DNA of 12,786 nucleotides, taken from NCBI GenBank assembly GCA_021414185.1, contig JAIOOZ010000023.1, forward strand, positions 1 to 12,786. The letters are read 5' to 3'. Of the stretch, positions 1 through 6,532 are shown one piece after another. Under the pieces are notes generated by a model, which ran no database searches, was not told where the DNA came from, and saw only the letters and a program-made list of their open reading frames with translations. The DNA comes from Betaproteobacteria bacterium (GTDB taxonomy: Bacteria; Pseudomonadota; Gammaproteobacteria; Burkholderiales; SG8-41). The stretch's first letter is position 1. Every line of letters begins with the position of its first letter. Position numbers and translations under genes: made by a program.

Positions 1-549
1 GGCGTAATAGCCCTGCTCGTACTGCTGGCACGAAGCGAATGCGAAGCGCAGGCGGTCGTTGGCGGTGCCCGGTGCGGGCGCCGTGCGCGTGCGGCCGACG
101 GCACTCACCGCATCGCCCGCCATGAAGCGGTACCAGTACCAACGCGCCGGCTCCAGGCCCGCCACTTCCACGCGTATGCTGTGCGCGAGCTGCGGCGTCG
201 CCAACGTCGTCCCGCGCCGCGCTATGTTGCGGAAGTTCTCGTCGTGAGCGACTTCCCACATCAATTCGATATTTTCTGGAGAGAGGCTGTCTCCCGCGAG
301 GGAATCCGGCAAAAGTCGGGTCCACAGTGCCACGCTATCCGGTCGCGGCGAACCCGAGGCAACGCCAAGCGTGAAAGGATTTGACGTAAAGCGCGGCGAC
401 GTCCGTGTTACACACGATGCAAGCGGGGTGATGATTGCCGATACGGCCAGCGCAGATGCCATGCGCAGCACTGTGCGGCGGCGCAGCGACCGCGGCATGT
501 CCGCCGGCGCCGCGCGGCGCAGCCATTCAGAGAGGTGTTTTTTATTCAT
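1..549 (-). CDS. PhoD-like alkaline phosphatase, N-terminal part (Tat-exported)
   Basis: This is the first 183 residues of a gene that runs off the left edge, with ATG at 549. PhoD-family enzymes are exported metal-dependent phosphomono/diesterases. Residues 23-46 look like a twin-arginine signal: R23-R24-R25-T-V-L followed by a hydrophobic stretch. It ends in L-A-S-C46, which also fits a lipobox, so a Tat-exported lipoprotein is possible. Mature sequence then shows the family's N-terminal beta-domain opening (FTLGVASGSPRPDSVALWTRL split around residues 59-79), a fibronectin-like segment ending in WYWYRF (137-142), and FASCQQYEQGYY (171-182). Cys174 in the last motif matches the conserved metal-site cysteine of PhoD. 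No strong Shine-Dalgarno is visible before the ATG. It lies 46 bp after the FAD enzyme gene and may share its transcript. Nothing links it clearly to the catabolic genes. The family call is from motifs; the missing C-terminal catalytic domain cannot be checked. Confidence 0.85.
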   Translation of the reverse strand, partial: MNKKHLSEWLRRAAPADMPRSLRRRTVLRMASALAVSAIITPLASCVTRTSPRFTSNPFTLGVASGSPRPDSVALWTRLLPDSLAGDSLSPENIELMWEVAHDENFRNIARRGTTLATPQLAHSIRVEVAGLEPARWYWYRFMAGDAVSAVGRTRTAPAPGTANDRLRFAFASCQQYEQGYYA

Positions 550-595
550 GCGCTGGGTGCGTGCTGCGATACGATAGCACGTTGCGCAGCGTGCT
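550..595 (-). other. Gap between the FAD enzyme and PhoD-like genes
   Basis: A 46-bp spacer with no strong Shine-Dalgarno, repeat unit, terminator or promoter that I can support. Confidence 0.4.
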
Positions 596-2158
596 TCAGA
601 GTGTGGCGGCGTTGCGCCCTGCGATGCGCCCGGTGACCATGCATTCTGCGATATTGCCGCCGGACAGGTACAGATGGCCGAACGAGCTGCCGAGCTCGCC
701 CGTGGAGTAGAGGCGGGGGATGGGTTTGCCGTAGACGTCGATGATGCGCTGCTGGGCATCGTGCACGGGGCCGCCCTGCGTGTTGGAAAGCGTGGCGTAT
801 ACCGGCGCACCGTAGAATGGCGCCGTTTTGATTGGCGTCATCGAGCCAGCCGGGCGTTTGAAATCGTCGTCGCTGCCACGTTCGCACAGGGCGTTCCAGC
901 GTGCAACGCTTTGCTCAAACTCTGCGGCGTCGATGTTGAGCATGCGCGCGAGTTCGGCAAGCGAGTCGGCGCGCTTGATGATGCCGAGTCCGACTTCCTT
1001 CAGGTTGTCGTCGCTCCACTCGTAGAGTATGCCTTCGTCGTTGGAGGTGGCCTTGCCGAGCGGGTACATCTTGCGGCCTTCCTCGTCGCAGACCAGGAAC
1101 GAGGGATTGCGCGGGAAGCGCTGCGTGACCGAATCGAAGTGCTGCAGTTGCCGCACGCCGGTGTCCTGGGTGTAGGGCTGGTATTCGGACATGAAACGCT
1201 TGCCCGCCTGGTCGACGAGTATCCACGCCATCTTGACGTTGACCTTGTCAGGTTCGCCGGGAAACCAGTCGGGCATGCGCTTGACGCGGATGCCGTAGGG
1301 GTAATTTTCGTCGGTATGTTTGAAACCGTAGGCGCCGTGGACATGCCACATGTGCCAGAGCGCGGCGCCCAGGTGCTGGGCCATGCGGATGCCGTCGCCG
1401 TTGTTCATGCGCGCGGCGGCATTCAACACCGGTTTGCTCTCGAAGAACTGCGCTTTCATGTCGGCATTGCCCTCAAAGCCCCCGCAGGCCAGCACGACGC
1501 CGCGGCGCGCTTCGATATTGCGTTCGACGCCGTTGGTGGAAACGCGGATGCCAAGCACTTTGCGCGTGTCCGGATCGGCGATCAGTCGCAGCGCGGGGGT
1601 GGCGAGGCGGATTTCCACGCCTTGCTTCAGTAAATGTTGGTGCACGATACGGAAAAGCTTGGGGCCGCCCGGTGCGCCGTTCGCCCATGGATAAATTTTG
1701 GGGGCGTCGAATCCCGGGATGTCGATCACGGTGGTGTGATAGAAGGTGTCGGTGCCGGGCAGCGGATAGTTGGCGCGGATCTGGCGGCGGTAAGGGTCGC
1801 CGCTTTTTTCGCGCAGCGTGTTTTCCTCGACGGAATTGACGATCACGGCGTTGTTGATCCTGCCGAGTTCGCGCACATAGGTTTCAACCTCGCACATGCC
1901 GTTGGCCAGCACGCGCAGCACGTCGTCCGGAGTGCGTCCGTCGTTGGTCGTCTTCAGATAAATGAATGCCTGCTCGGGGTCGCGCGCGCTGCGCACCGCA
2001 CCGTAGGAGCAAATCGACAAACCGCCGGGCACCGGCGATTTCTCTATCAGCAATGTTTTAGCACCGGCTTGCGATGCATTCAAAGCAGCGATGCCGCCGG
2101 CAAGTCCGAAGCCGGCGACGATTACATCGTAAGTTTCATCAAATTTTGGAATGTTCAT
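596..2158 (-). CDS. FAD-dependent dehydrogenase/reductase (FAD_binding_2, fumarate-reductase/ketosteroid-dehydrogenase-like)
   Basis: A 520-residue flavoprotein. An N-terminal Rossmann fold (YDVIVAGFGLAGG, G16/G18/G21) and E39 of LLIEKS are the FAD-binding signature. The C-terminal part, with GGPVHDAQQRIIDVYGKP and then LYSTGELGSSF and LYLSGGNIAECMVTGRIAG, is the usual second FAD-contact region of the FAD_binding_2 family, which includes fumarate reductase flavoproteins, KstD and tricarballylate dehydrogenase. Length is normal for the family. No signal peptide or heme motif is present, so a cytoplasmic enzyme is expected, oxidising or reducing a C-C bond in a carboxylic acid or ring compound. 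The start ATG at 2158 has only a weak AAAGA upstream, and a repeat hairpin ends 13 nt before it. Among the downstream genes of the cluster it is the most plausible dehydrogenation step. Exact substrate unknown. Confidence 0.85.
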   Translation of the reverse strand: MNIPKFDETYDVIVAGFGLAGGIAALNASQAGAKTLLIEKSPVPGGLSICSYGAVRSARDPEQAFIYLKTTNDGRTPDDVLRVLANGMCEVETYVRELGRINNAVIVNSVEENTLREKSGDPYRRQIRANYPLPGTDTFYHTTVIDIPGFDAPKIYPWANGAPGGPKLFRIVHQHLLKQGVEIRLATPALRLIADPDTRKVLGIRVSTNGVERNIEARRGVVLACGGFEGNADMKAQFFESKPVLNAAARMNNGDGIRMAQHLGAALWHMWHVHGAYGFKHTDENYPYGIRVKRMPDWFPGEPDKVNVKMAWILVDQAGKRFMSEYQPYTQDTGVRQLQHFDSVTQRFPRNPSFLVCDEEGRKMYPLGKATSNDEGILYEWSDDNLKEVGLGIIKRADSLAELARMLNIDAAEFEQSVARWNALCERGSDDDFKRPAGSMTPIKTAPFYGAPVYATLSNTQGGPVHDAQQRIIDVYGKPIPRLYSTGELGSSFGHLYLSGGNIAECMVTGRIAGRNAATL

Positions 2159-2171
2159 TTTTTAAATCTTT

Positions 2172-2271
2172 AGCCACAGAGGGCACAGAGGACACAGAGG
2201 AAAAGCAAAACTACAGGAACTGATTGGTCGCGTTTTTGAATTTCTCTGTGCTCTCTGTGTCCTCTGTGGCT
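2172..2271. repeat. Intergenic inverted element with 9-bp tandem units (element A)
   Basis: The left arm (2174-2200) is three consecutive nonamers of form NCACAGAGG (first base c, g, a), preceded by AG. The right arm (2243-2271), read on the minus strand, is AG plus three nonamers: CCACAGAGG, ACACAGAGA and GCACAGAGA. Over 29 positions 25 pair, around a 42-nt spacer that itself has weakly complementary A-rich edges. It fills most of the 134-bp gap between the VOC gene (21 nt after its stop) and the FAD gene (13 nt before its ATG). No T-tract follows the stem in the minus direction, so it is not a standard intrinsic terminator. I recall similar CACAGAGG-type repeats from other bacterial intergenic regions but know no established name. 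Confidence 0.85.
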
Positions 2272-2292
2272 GATGCTTTAATGGTTTTAGGA

Positions 2293-3237
2293 CTAAACGG
2301 CGGGGGTGCCGAATTCGAGCCCCGCGCTTTTGGCGGGTTCGAACACAATGATGCCGCCGACGCTGGCAGGCGGCACCACGTAGAAGCGTTCGGCGTCGAG
2401 CGCGCCGTGCGCGAAATCGAGGCTGGCTATGTGTTTGCGCGTGACTTCCATATTGTTGCTGGCCAGCGCGTAGCCGACGATCCACGGCAATGTCGCGGGT
2501 TCGACGTTGAATACGCGCCGGACCACGGCGGGCGATTTGAACAGGAGGCGGCCGCGCGCGGTATCGATATGCCAGCGGTCGCCTTCGCCGTTGGCTTTGA
2601 GCCCGGTGAACCGCGCGTAACGCGCCGCCGCTTCGCCGGGATTTTCCATGCACAGTATGACCGCGGTCAGCGCGGTGGCGCGGTTGGCGTGCTGCAGCCA
2701 CTGCGGCTGCCAGACAAATTCTGGCGTATGGTGCTGGCAGTACTGGATACGGCCTTCGGCCATGCTGCCGGGCGGCACGCGCACGACCGTGAAGCGCGCC
2801 GTATCTTCGCCGTGCGGCGTGTTCAATTGGCGCTGCAATGCCACCGGTTCGAGCGGCGTGAAACCTTCGCGTGCCAGTCGCGCATGATCGAGGTCGGGTG
2901 CAGAAGTGCCGAACGCAATCAGGTGAACGCCCGTGTAGCGCTGGATCGCGGTGCGCAACTGATGGGCGACCGGGGTATCGCCGGTTGGCGTCAGGCATTC
3001 GATGTAGCCGCGTTTGAACATGACGCAACGGTTGCCGGTGCCGGCGGGCAGCAGCGGGCCGCCCGGCTCGAGTCGATGCGATTGCGCCGAGAACGGCGTC
3101 AGCGTGAAGCCGAGTTTTTCCAGCGCAGGCGCCGCGTTTTCCATATGCGGCACGAAATGCGCAAGGTGATCGAGATTGAGTTGACCGGGTTTCGGCGGCT
3201 GGGCCGCGGCGAGCTTGGCGAGGGCGGAGGGAGTCAT
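2293..3237 (-). CDS. VOC superfamily / glyoxalase-like domain protein (two-domain)
   Basis: A 314-residue protein of the vicinal-oxygen-chelate fold. The N-terminal module starts with LDHLAHFVPHMENAAPALEKLGF (residues 22-44 in pieces), then has an SHRLEPGG loop, GTGNRCVMF and GYIECLTPT. H24 and E80 sit where VOC proteins carry first- and last-strand metal ligands. The H...GT.N...Y.E pattern is typical of the Glyoxalase-like (PF13468-type) group. A second, more diverged betaalpha module follows (about 160-270: TALTAVILCMEN, ARFTGLKANG, WHIDTARGRLLF). The family includes isomerases, lyases and extradiol dioxygenases. With a ring-hydroxylating oxygenase upstream, a ring-cleavage or isomerase role is conceivable but unproven. 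Its ATG lies 6 bp after the RidA stop, so the two are probably co-translated. No signal peptide. Confidence 0.75.
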   Translation of the reverse strand: MTPSALAKLAAAQPPKPGQLNLDHLAHFVPHMENAAPALEKLGFTLTPFSAQSHRLEPGGPLLPAGTGNRCVMFKRGYIECLTPTGDTPVAHQLRTAIQRYTGVHLIAFGTSAPDLDHARLAREGFTPLEPVALQRQLNTPHGEDTARFTVVRVPPGSMAEGRIQYCQHHTPEFVWQPQWLQHANRATALTAVILCMENPGEAAARYARFTGLKANGEGDRWHIDTARGRLLFKSPAVVRRVFNVEPATLPWIVGYALASNNMEVTRKHIASLDFAHGALDAERFYVVPPASVGGIIVFEPAKSAGLEFGTPAV

Positions 3238-3243
3238 TAAGTG

Positions 3244-3633
3244 TTAAGTGCGTCGCGCAATGAAATCAATTTCGATGCGCGCGTCGCGCGCGAGGCCGCT
3301 TACGCCCACACAGGTGCGGGCGGGGCGCCGGCCAGCGGCAAAATATTCAGCGTAGGTCTTATTCATCTTTTCATAGTCTTCCTTGAAATGGGTGAGGAAG
3401 ATGCGCGCGGACAAAACGTGTTCCAGGCCCAAGCCGCAACCGCCCAGCACGCGCTTCAGGTTGGCCATGACCTGGCGCGTCTGCGCTTCTATGCCTTCGG
3501 GGTAGGGCGAGTCGTTGGCGGTGCCGGTGAACGGCATCTGGCCGGTGACGAACACCCAGCCGTCCTGCTCGACGGCGTGGCTGAATGGCGCCACGGGGTC
3601 CGGCGCGCCGTCGATCATGTGGAAAATAGGCAT
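3244..3633 (-). CDS. RidA/YjgF/YER057c family protein
   Basis: A 129-residue small protein. The start at 3633 (MPIFHMIDGA) gives the normal RidA length; an upstream extension through 3693 would translate the repeat element and is rejected. Family signatures are visible: FSHAV (17-21), VFVTGQMPFT (27-36), QTRQVMANLKRVL (51-63), a V.SARIFLTHFKEDY segment (73-87), and RPARTCVGVSGLARDARIEID (103-123 in pieces). The family's key ligand-binding arginine is R106, and the closing E of the EID segment is present. Canonical RidA hydrolyses reactive enamine/imine intermediates, but relatives serve in catabolic pathways, for example 2-aminomuconate deaminases. In this cluster a pathway-specific deaminase or imine-hydrolase role is possible. 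It is tightly coupled to the VOC gene (6 bp). The start is only 7 nt from repeat element B. Confidence 0.9.
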   Translation of the reverse strand: MPIFHMIDGAPDPVAPFSHAVEQDGWVFVTGQMPFTGTANDSPYPEGIEAQTRQVMANLKRVLGGCGLGLEHVLSARIFLTHFKEDYEKMNKTYAEYFAAGRRPARTCVGVSGLARDARIEIDFIARRT

Positions 3634-3640
3634 GGTAGAT

Positions 3641-3736
3641 CCGTGAGAGCGTAAGTCGTGAGGGCGTGAGGTCGGGGGGAACTCCCGACGCATGCATTTT
3701 ACGCTCTCTCGCGCTCCCGCTCTCGCGATCTCACGG
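3641..3736. repeat. Intergenic inverted element with 8-bp tandem units (element B)
   Basis: The left arm on the plus strand (3642-3672) is a run of units CGTGAGAG, CGTAAGT (7 bp), CGTGAGGG, CGTGAGGT. The right arm, read on the minus strand from 3735 to 3704, is CGTGAGAT, CGCGAGAG, CGGGAGCG, CGAGAGAG: four exact octamers of form CGNGAGNN. The outermost 8 bases of the two arms pair perfectly (CCGTGAGA at 3641 against its complement ending at 3736). The centre holds a nested hairpin, GTCGGG at 3671-3676 with CCCGAC at 3684-3689 (7-nt loop), then the palindrome GCATGC (3690-3695). The element fills the 108-bp gap between the D-2-hydroxyacid dehydrogenase stop (5 nt away) and the RidA start (7 nt away). 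No T-tract. Confidence 0.85.
3671..3689. other. Nested short hairpin at the centre of element B
   Basis: Six perfect base pairs, GTCGGG with CCCGAC, close a 7-nt loop. No run of T follows in either direction, so it is not called as a terminator. It could be a folding nucleus for element B or chance in GC-rich DNA. Confidence 0.5.
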
Positions 3737-3741
3737 CTTGG

Positions 3742-4749
3742 TCAATATCCCAGCTTCCGATCGACCTGGTTGGTCAACGGCTTGCCGGCGAGCTTGCGCG
3801 CGAAATTGGCGAACCACGCGTCGCACAGGAAATCCATATAGCGCGGGTCGTCGCACGAGTTGTGCGGGGTGATGATGAGATTGCGCGTGGTCCACAGCGG
3901 CGAATCGGCAGGCAGCGGCTCCGGGCTGTGCACATCGAGCACCGCGCCGGCGATTTCACCTTTTTCGAGCTTGTTACGCAGCGCCTCGTAGTCGACGATG
4001 GGCGAGCGGCCTATGTTGATGAATCCCGCCGTGGGTTTGAGCAAGTCGAGGCGGGCGCGGTTGAACAGTCCCATCGTGCCCGGCGTCAGCGGGGTCGTGA
4101 CGATCACGAAGTCCGCTTTCGGTAAGACGGTGTCGATACGCGTGACCTTGCATGCGGTATCTGCTGGTTTGCCGGCCTTGCCGCTGCGCGTTACGGCTAT
4201 GACCTTAAGCCCGAGTTTGTGCGCGGCGCGCCCTGCGGCGCTGCCGAGATCGCCGAAGCCGACTACGACCACGGTTTTGCCGGCGATGGGGGTTGTAAAT
4301 ATCGGCTCCCATTTTTTGGCGGACTGGTTCGCGATGATTTCGGGCATACGGGCCTGCAGCATCAACAGCGCCATGGCGCAGCTGCCTTCGGCCTTGTCCC
4401 CATGCGCGCCGCCGCTGTTGTTGGTCAGCGTGATGTCGGCGGGCAGCCAGTCGAGCGGCATGAGGCCGTCGACGCCGGCGCCGGTGGTCTGTATCCATTG
4501 CAGGCGCGGCGCGCGTTCGCGCAGGCGCTCGCGCGGCGGACTGGAGTTGATCATGAAGTCCGCGGTCTTCAATGCTTCGTCGAGCATATCGCCGTCCCAC
4601 CCGATGGTGACATTGAGCCGCTTGGCGAGTGCACGATGACGTTTTGCCGCGGCTGCGTAGGTCGGTTCGGTCAACTGAAAAAGCGCCTGACGCTTGCGGC
4701 TATTTTCGACGTGCAGGTGGAACGTGCGGGGTTTTGCGGGTTTTGGCAT
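3742..4749 (-). CDS. D-isomer-specific 2-hydroxyacid dehydrogenase (NAD-dependent)
   Basis: A 335-residue enzyme of the D-2-hydroxyacid dehydrogenase family, which interconverts 2-hydroxy and 2-keto acids. The NAD-binding motif VVVVGFGDLGS has G164/G166/G169, and the substrate/catalytic triad is complete: R248 (NIGRSP), E277 (HSPEPLP) and H296 (ITPHNS). The residue after the catalytic Arg is Ser, where most family members have Gly. Length and domain order are normal. The ATG at 4749 (MPKPAKPRTF) was chosen because the beta-subunit stop lies just 7 bp upstream and the extended frame runs through that gene. It sits directly behind the oxygenase subunits, where a dihydrodiol dehydrogenase would often be found, so it may act on a pathway hydroxy acid. 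Homologues also include glyoxylate/hydroxypyruvate reductases; the exact substrate is unknown. Confidence 0.9.
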   Translation of the reverse strand: MPKPAKPRTFHLHVENSRKRQALFQLTEPTYAAAAKRHRALAKRLNVTIGWDGDMLDEALKTADFMINSSPPRERLRERAPRLQWIQTTGAGVDGLMPLDWLPADITLTNNSGGAHGDKAEGSCAMALLMLQARMPEIIANQSAKKWEPIFTTPIAGKTVVVVGFGDLGSAAGRAAHKLGLKVIAVTRSGKAGKPADTACKVTRIDTVLPKADFVIVTTPLTPGTMGLFNRARLDLLKPTAGFINIGRSPIVDYEALRNKLEKGEIAGAVLDVHSPEPLPADSPLWTTRNLIITPHNSCDDPRYMDFLCDAWFANFARKLAGKPLTNQVDRKLGY

Positions 4750-4756
4750 GGGTTTT

Positions 4757-5263
4757 TCAGATGGGAATGACGACCAGAGTATCGAAACGCGCCGAGTCGG
4801 TAACGACGATGCGCCGGCGCAGCAGTGCCTGGTCCTGCGCGACGACGATTTCATCGACGTAACGGCCGGCGCTGAACACCGACATTTCGCCGTCATGCAT
4901 GGTGCGCACGACGATGTAGCTGGTCTGCGCACGGTACGCACCGTCGGTGAATTCGAGGATTTCCGTCGGCCCGATGATGTGGCGGTAGACGTGCGGCTCG
5001 TAGACATTGACTTCGCGGATGGAACTGACGCGGTCTTCGAGCATGCCGCGGTTGTCGCAGTGCCACACGCCGATTGGATGTCCCTGCTCGTGCGCGGTGC
5101 GCGGGATGATCTGGTAGACGCAGTTTTCGGTGAAGCATTGCGGCCAGTGCTCGAGCTGGTCGTTGTCGATGGCGTGCACGTACTGCATCATCAGGCGCGC
5201 GACTGCAGCGCTGACCGTGGCCGGCACTTTCAATTCCGGGATTGCCGCGACTGCGCTAGACAT
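4757..5263 (-). CDS. Aromatic-ring-hydroxylating dioxygenase, beta (small) subunit
   Basis: A 168-residue protein of the NTF2/cystatin-like ring-hydroxylating beta-subunit family, the structural partner of the Rieske alpha subunit in alpha3beta3 oxygenases. Visible family features: a Y.HAID...LEHWPQCFTENCVYQI segment (28-52), DRVSSIREVNVYEPHVYRHIIG (77-98 in pieces), then MSVFSAGRYVDEIV (127-140) and the closing RRRIVVTDSARFDTLVVIPI strand. The start at 5263 was chosen because its ATG overlaps the alpha-subunit stop by 8 bases (ATGTCTAG), a classic translational-coupling arrangement, and gives the typical length. A GAG lies 7 nt upstream. Extending the frame further would run through the alpha-subunit gene. 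The next gene begins 7 bp after its stop. Confidence 0.92.
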   Translation of the reverse strand: MSSAVAAIPELKVPATVSAAVARLMMQYVHAIDNDQLEHWPQCFTENCVYQIIPRTAHEQGHPIGVWHCDNRGMLEDRVSSIREVNVYEPHVYRHIIGPTEILEFTDGAYRAQTSYIVVRTMHDGEMSVFSAGRYVDEIVVAQDQALLRRRIVVTDSARFDTLVVIPI

Positions 5264-6518
5264 TGAGTAACTCGCGATAAACTTTCCAGAAACCGCGCAC
5301 CGAAGTCTCGGTCGCGCGCGTGGGCATGCCGCCGACGCCGATGCCGCCCATTTCGATGATCGCGCGCTTGTCGAGATCACCGGCGATGCCTTTTTGCACG
5401 AAGCCGCCGATCGCGCCGTCTTCCATCGACACCAGTCCCGCCGGTCCGACCAGGTTTGATTGCTTGACGCGCACCTGGGTCTGCTCCGCGGTGTCGTCTT
5501 CAAGGCCGATCAGCGTCCACACCAGTTCGCATTTGCCGGGCCCATGGGTGATAACTTGTCGCGTGCCGAGAGAATTCAGGACCTGCTGCAGCACGAACCC
5601 GGGGAAGATGCTCTGGATCGAATTGGTGATCTGGTCAGGGAATTCCATCCACTGGTCGATCAATGACGGGTCTTTGAGGCCGTAATCGTTTTTTTGCGCG
5701 CGTATCATGCCCGAGTCGTAGGCTTCATCGCCCTTGTCGGTATAGCGCTTCGTGAACGTGATGTGATGCCAGCTTTTGTCGTCCTGACGGGTGCCGCCTT
5801 CAGCCGACAGGCGGTTCAGCTTGAAGGTAGAGAAAAACGCGTGCAGCAGGCTGGGGTGGTAGTTGTCGCGGCTGTTTTCGACGTAGAGCTTCCAGTTGTT
5901 GTGCATGAACTGACTGTAGCGGCCGAGGATCTTGGGCTTGCCGTGCAGCGTGCGCTCGATGTGCTCGACCATCACCGGGCCGAGGTAGTCCTTCAGCGGC
6001 GGCGTCGCATCGGAGAAAGTTCCGAAGACGAGGCCGTTGATGGTCTCGACGCGGAGCCGGGTGAGTTTGTGCTGCGTCTTGTCGAAATCCGCCGGCATGC
6101 CGCCTTTTTGCTGGATGCCTTTTTCGAAGGCGATGCTGGTCAGGTTGCCGTCGAAATCATATATCCAGTTGTGATAAGGACACACGAAATTGTGCGTGCG
6201 AGTACGCTTGCCTTTTGCCTGGTAGCAGATGATGGAGCCTTTGTGCACGCAGCGATTGACCAGCGCGTTGATGCCGCCATCGGCGCGGCGCACGGCGATG
6301 ATCGGGCTGTCGCCGATGCGCGTGGTGATGTAATCGCCGGCGTCCGGAATCTCGATTTCCAGGCACAGGAAGCTCCAAGTCGGACCGCGGAATATCAGGT
6401 CCTGCTCCCAGGCGTAAATCTCGGGATCGGAAAAGACCTGCATGGGCACGCGCGTAATACCTTCTGCCGGCCACTGCAGAATTTCGGGCAACGCGCGCGC
6501 TGCAACTGCCTGGGTCAT
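5256..6518 (-). CDS. Aromatic-ring-hydroxylating oxygenase, Rieske alpha (large) subunit
   Basis: A 420-residue catalytic subunit, normal for the family. The Rieske [2Fe-2S] ligands are C90-x-H92 and C113-x-x-H116 (CVH ... CPYH). The spacing between the pairs is 20 residues, longer than the common 17, and the usual G after the last His is N (CPYHNW). The mononuclear iron site is intact: D218, H221 and H226 in ENSRDNYHPSLLH, with D367 of SMEDGA as the likely carboxylate ligand. The KGGMPADFD segment and YHNW remind me of the salicylate-5-hydroxylase/anthranilate-type subgroup; this is from memory and moderate. The enzyme would insert O2 into an aromatic substrate, using electrons from a reductase/ferredoxin not present here. 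ATG at 6518 has GGAG 8 nt upstream; the 8-base overlap with beta shows coupling. It follows the Bug gene by 14 bp. Confidence 0.93.
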   Translation of the reverse strand: MTQAVAARALPEILQWPAEGITRVPMQVFSDPEIYAWEQDLIFRGPTWSFLCLEIEIPDAGDYITTRIGDSPIIAVRRADGGINALVNRCVHKGSIICYQAKGKRTRTHNFVCPYHNWIYDFDGNLTSIAFEKGIQQKGGMPADFDKTQHKLTRLRVETINGLVFGTFSDATPPLKDYLGPVMVEHIERTLHGKPKILGRYSQFMHNNWKLYVENSRDNYHPSLLHAFFSTFKLNRLSAEGGTRQDDKSWHHITFTKRYTDKGDEAYDSGMIRAQKNDYGLKDPSLIDQWMEFPDQITNSIQSIFPGFVLQQVLNSLGTRQVITHGPGKCELVWTLIGLEDDTAEQTQVRVKQSNLVGPAGLVSMEDGAIGGFVQKGIAGDLDKRAIIEMGGIGVGGMPTRATETSVRGFWKVYRELLNV

Positions 6519-6526
6519 GGCTGTAT

Positions 6527-6530
6527 CTCC
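6527..6530 (-). promoter_or_regulatory. Ribosome binding site deciding the alpha-subunit start
   Basis: GGAG on the minus strand lies 8 nt before the ATG at 6518, immediately after the stop codon of the Bug protein gene (6535-6533 is TAA, two bases away). This supports the 420-residue form over a longer in-frame reading into the preceding gene. Confidence 0.75.
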
Positions 6531-6532
6531 AT

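Noticed and set aside
674..1633. A 319-codon open frame on the plus strand
   Set aside because: It lies entirely opposite the FAD dehydrogenase gene, has no recognisable domain, and is the antisense frame left open by high GC at third positions. Motifs are all in the minus-strand frame.
2172..2271. Element A as an intrinsic terminator
   Set aside because: The stem is strong but no T-tract follows it in either direction, and it ends 13 nt before a start codon on the same strand.
2162..3028. A 288-codon minus-strand frame overlapping the VOC gene
   Set aside because: It is out of frame with the VOC protein, is arginine-rich, and its end simply translates the CACAGAGG repeats (LCPLCPLW pattern).
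2224..3240. A 338-codon open frame on the plus strand
   Set aside because: Antisense to the VOC gene and starts inside repeat element A; no domain, Gly/Arg/His-rich composition typical of a shadow frame.
3634..3693. Longer RidA with 20 extra N-terminal residues
   Set aside because: The extra residues translate repeat element B and are unlike RidA proteins, which begin near MPIFHMIDGA.
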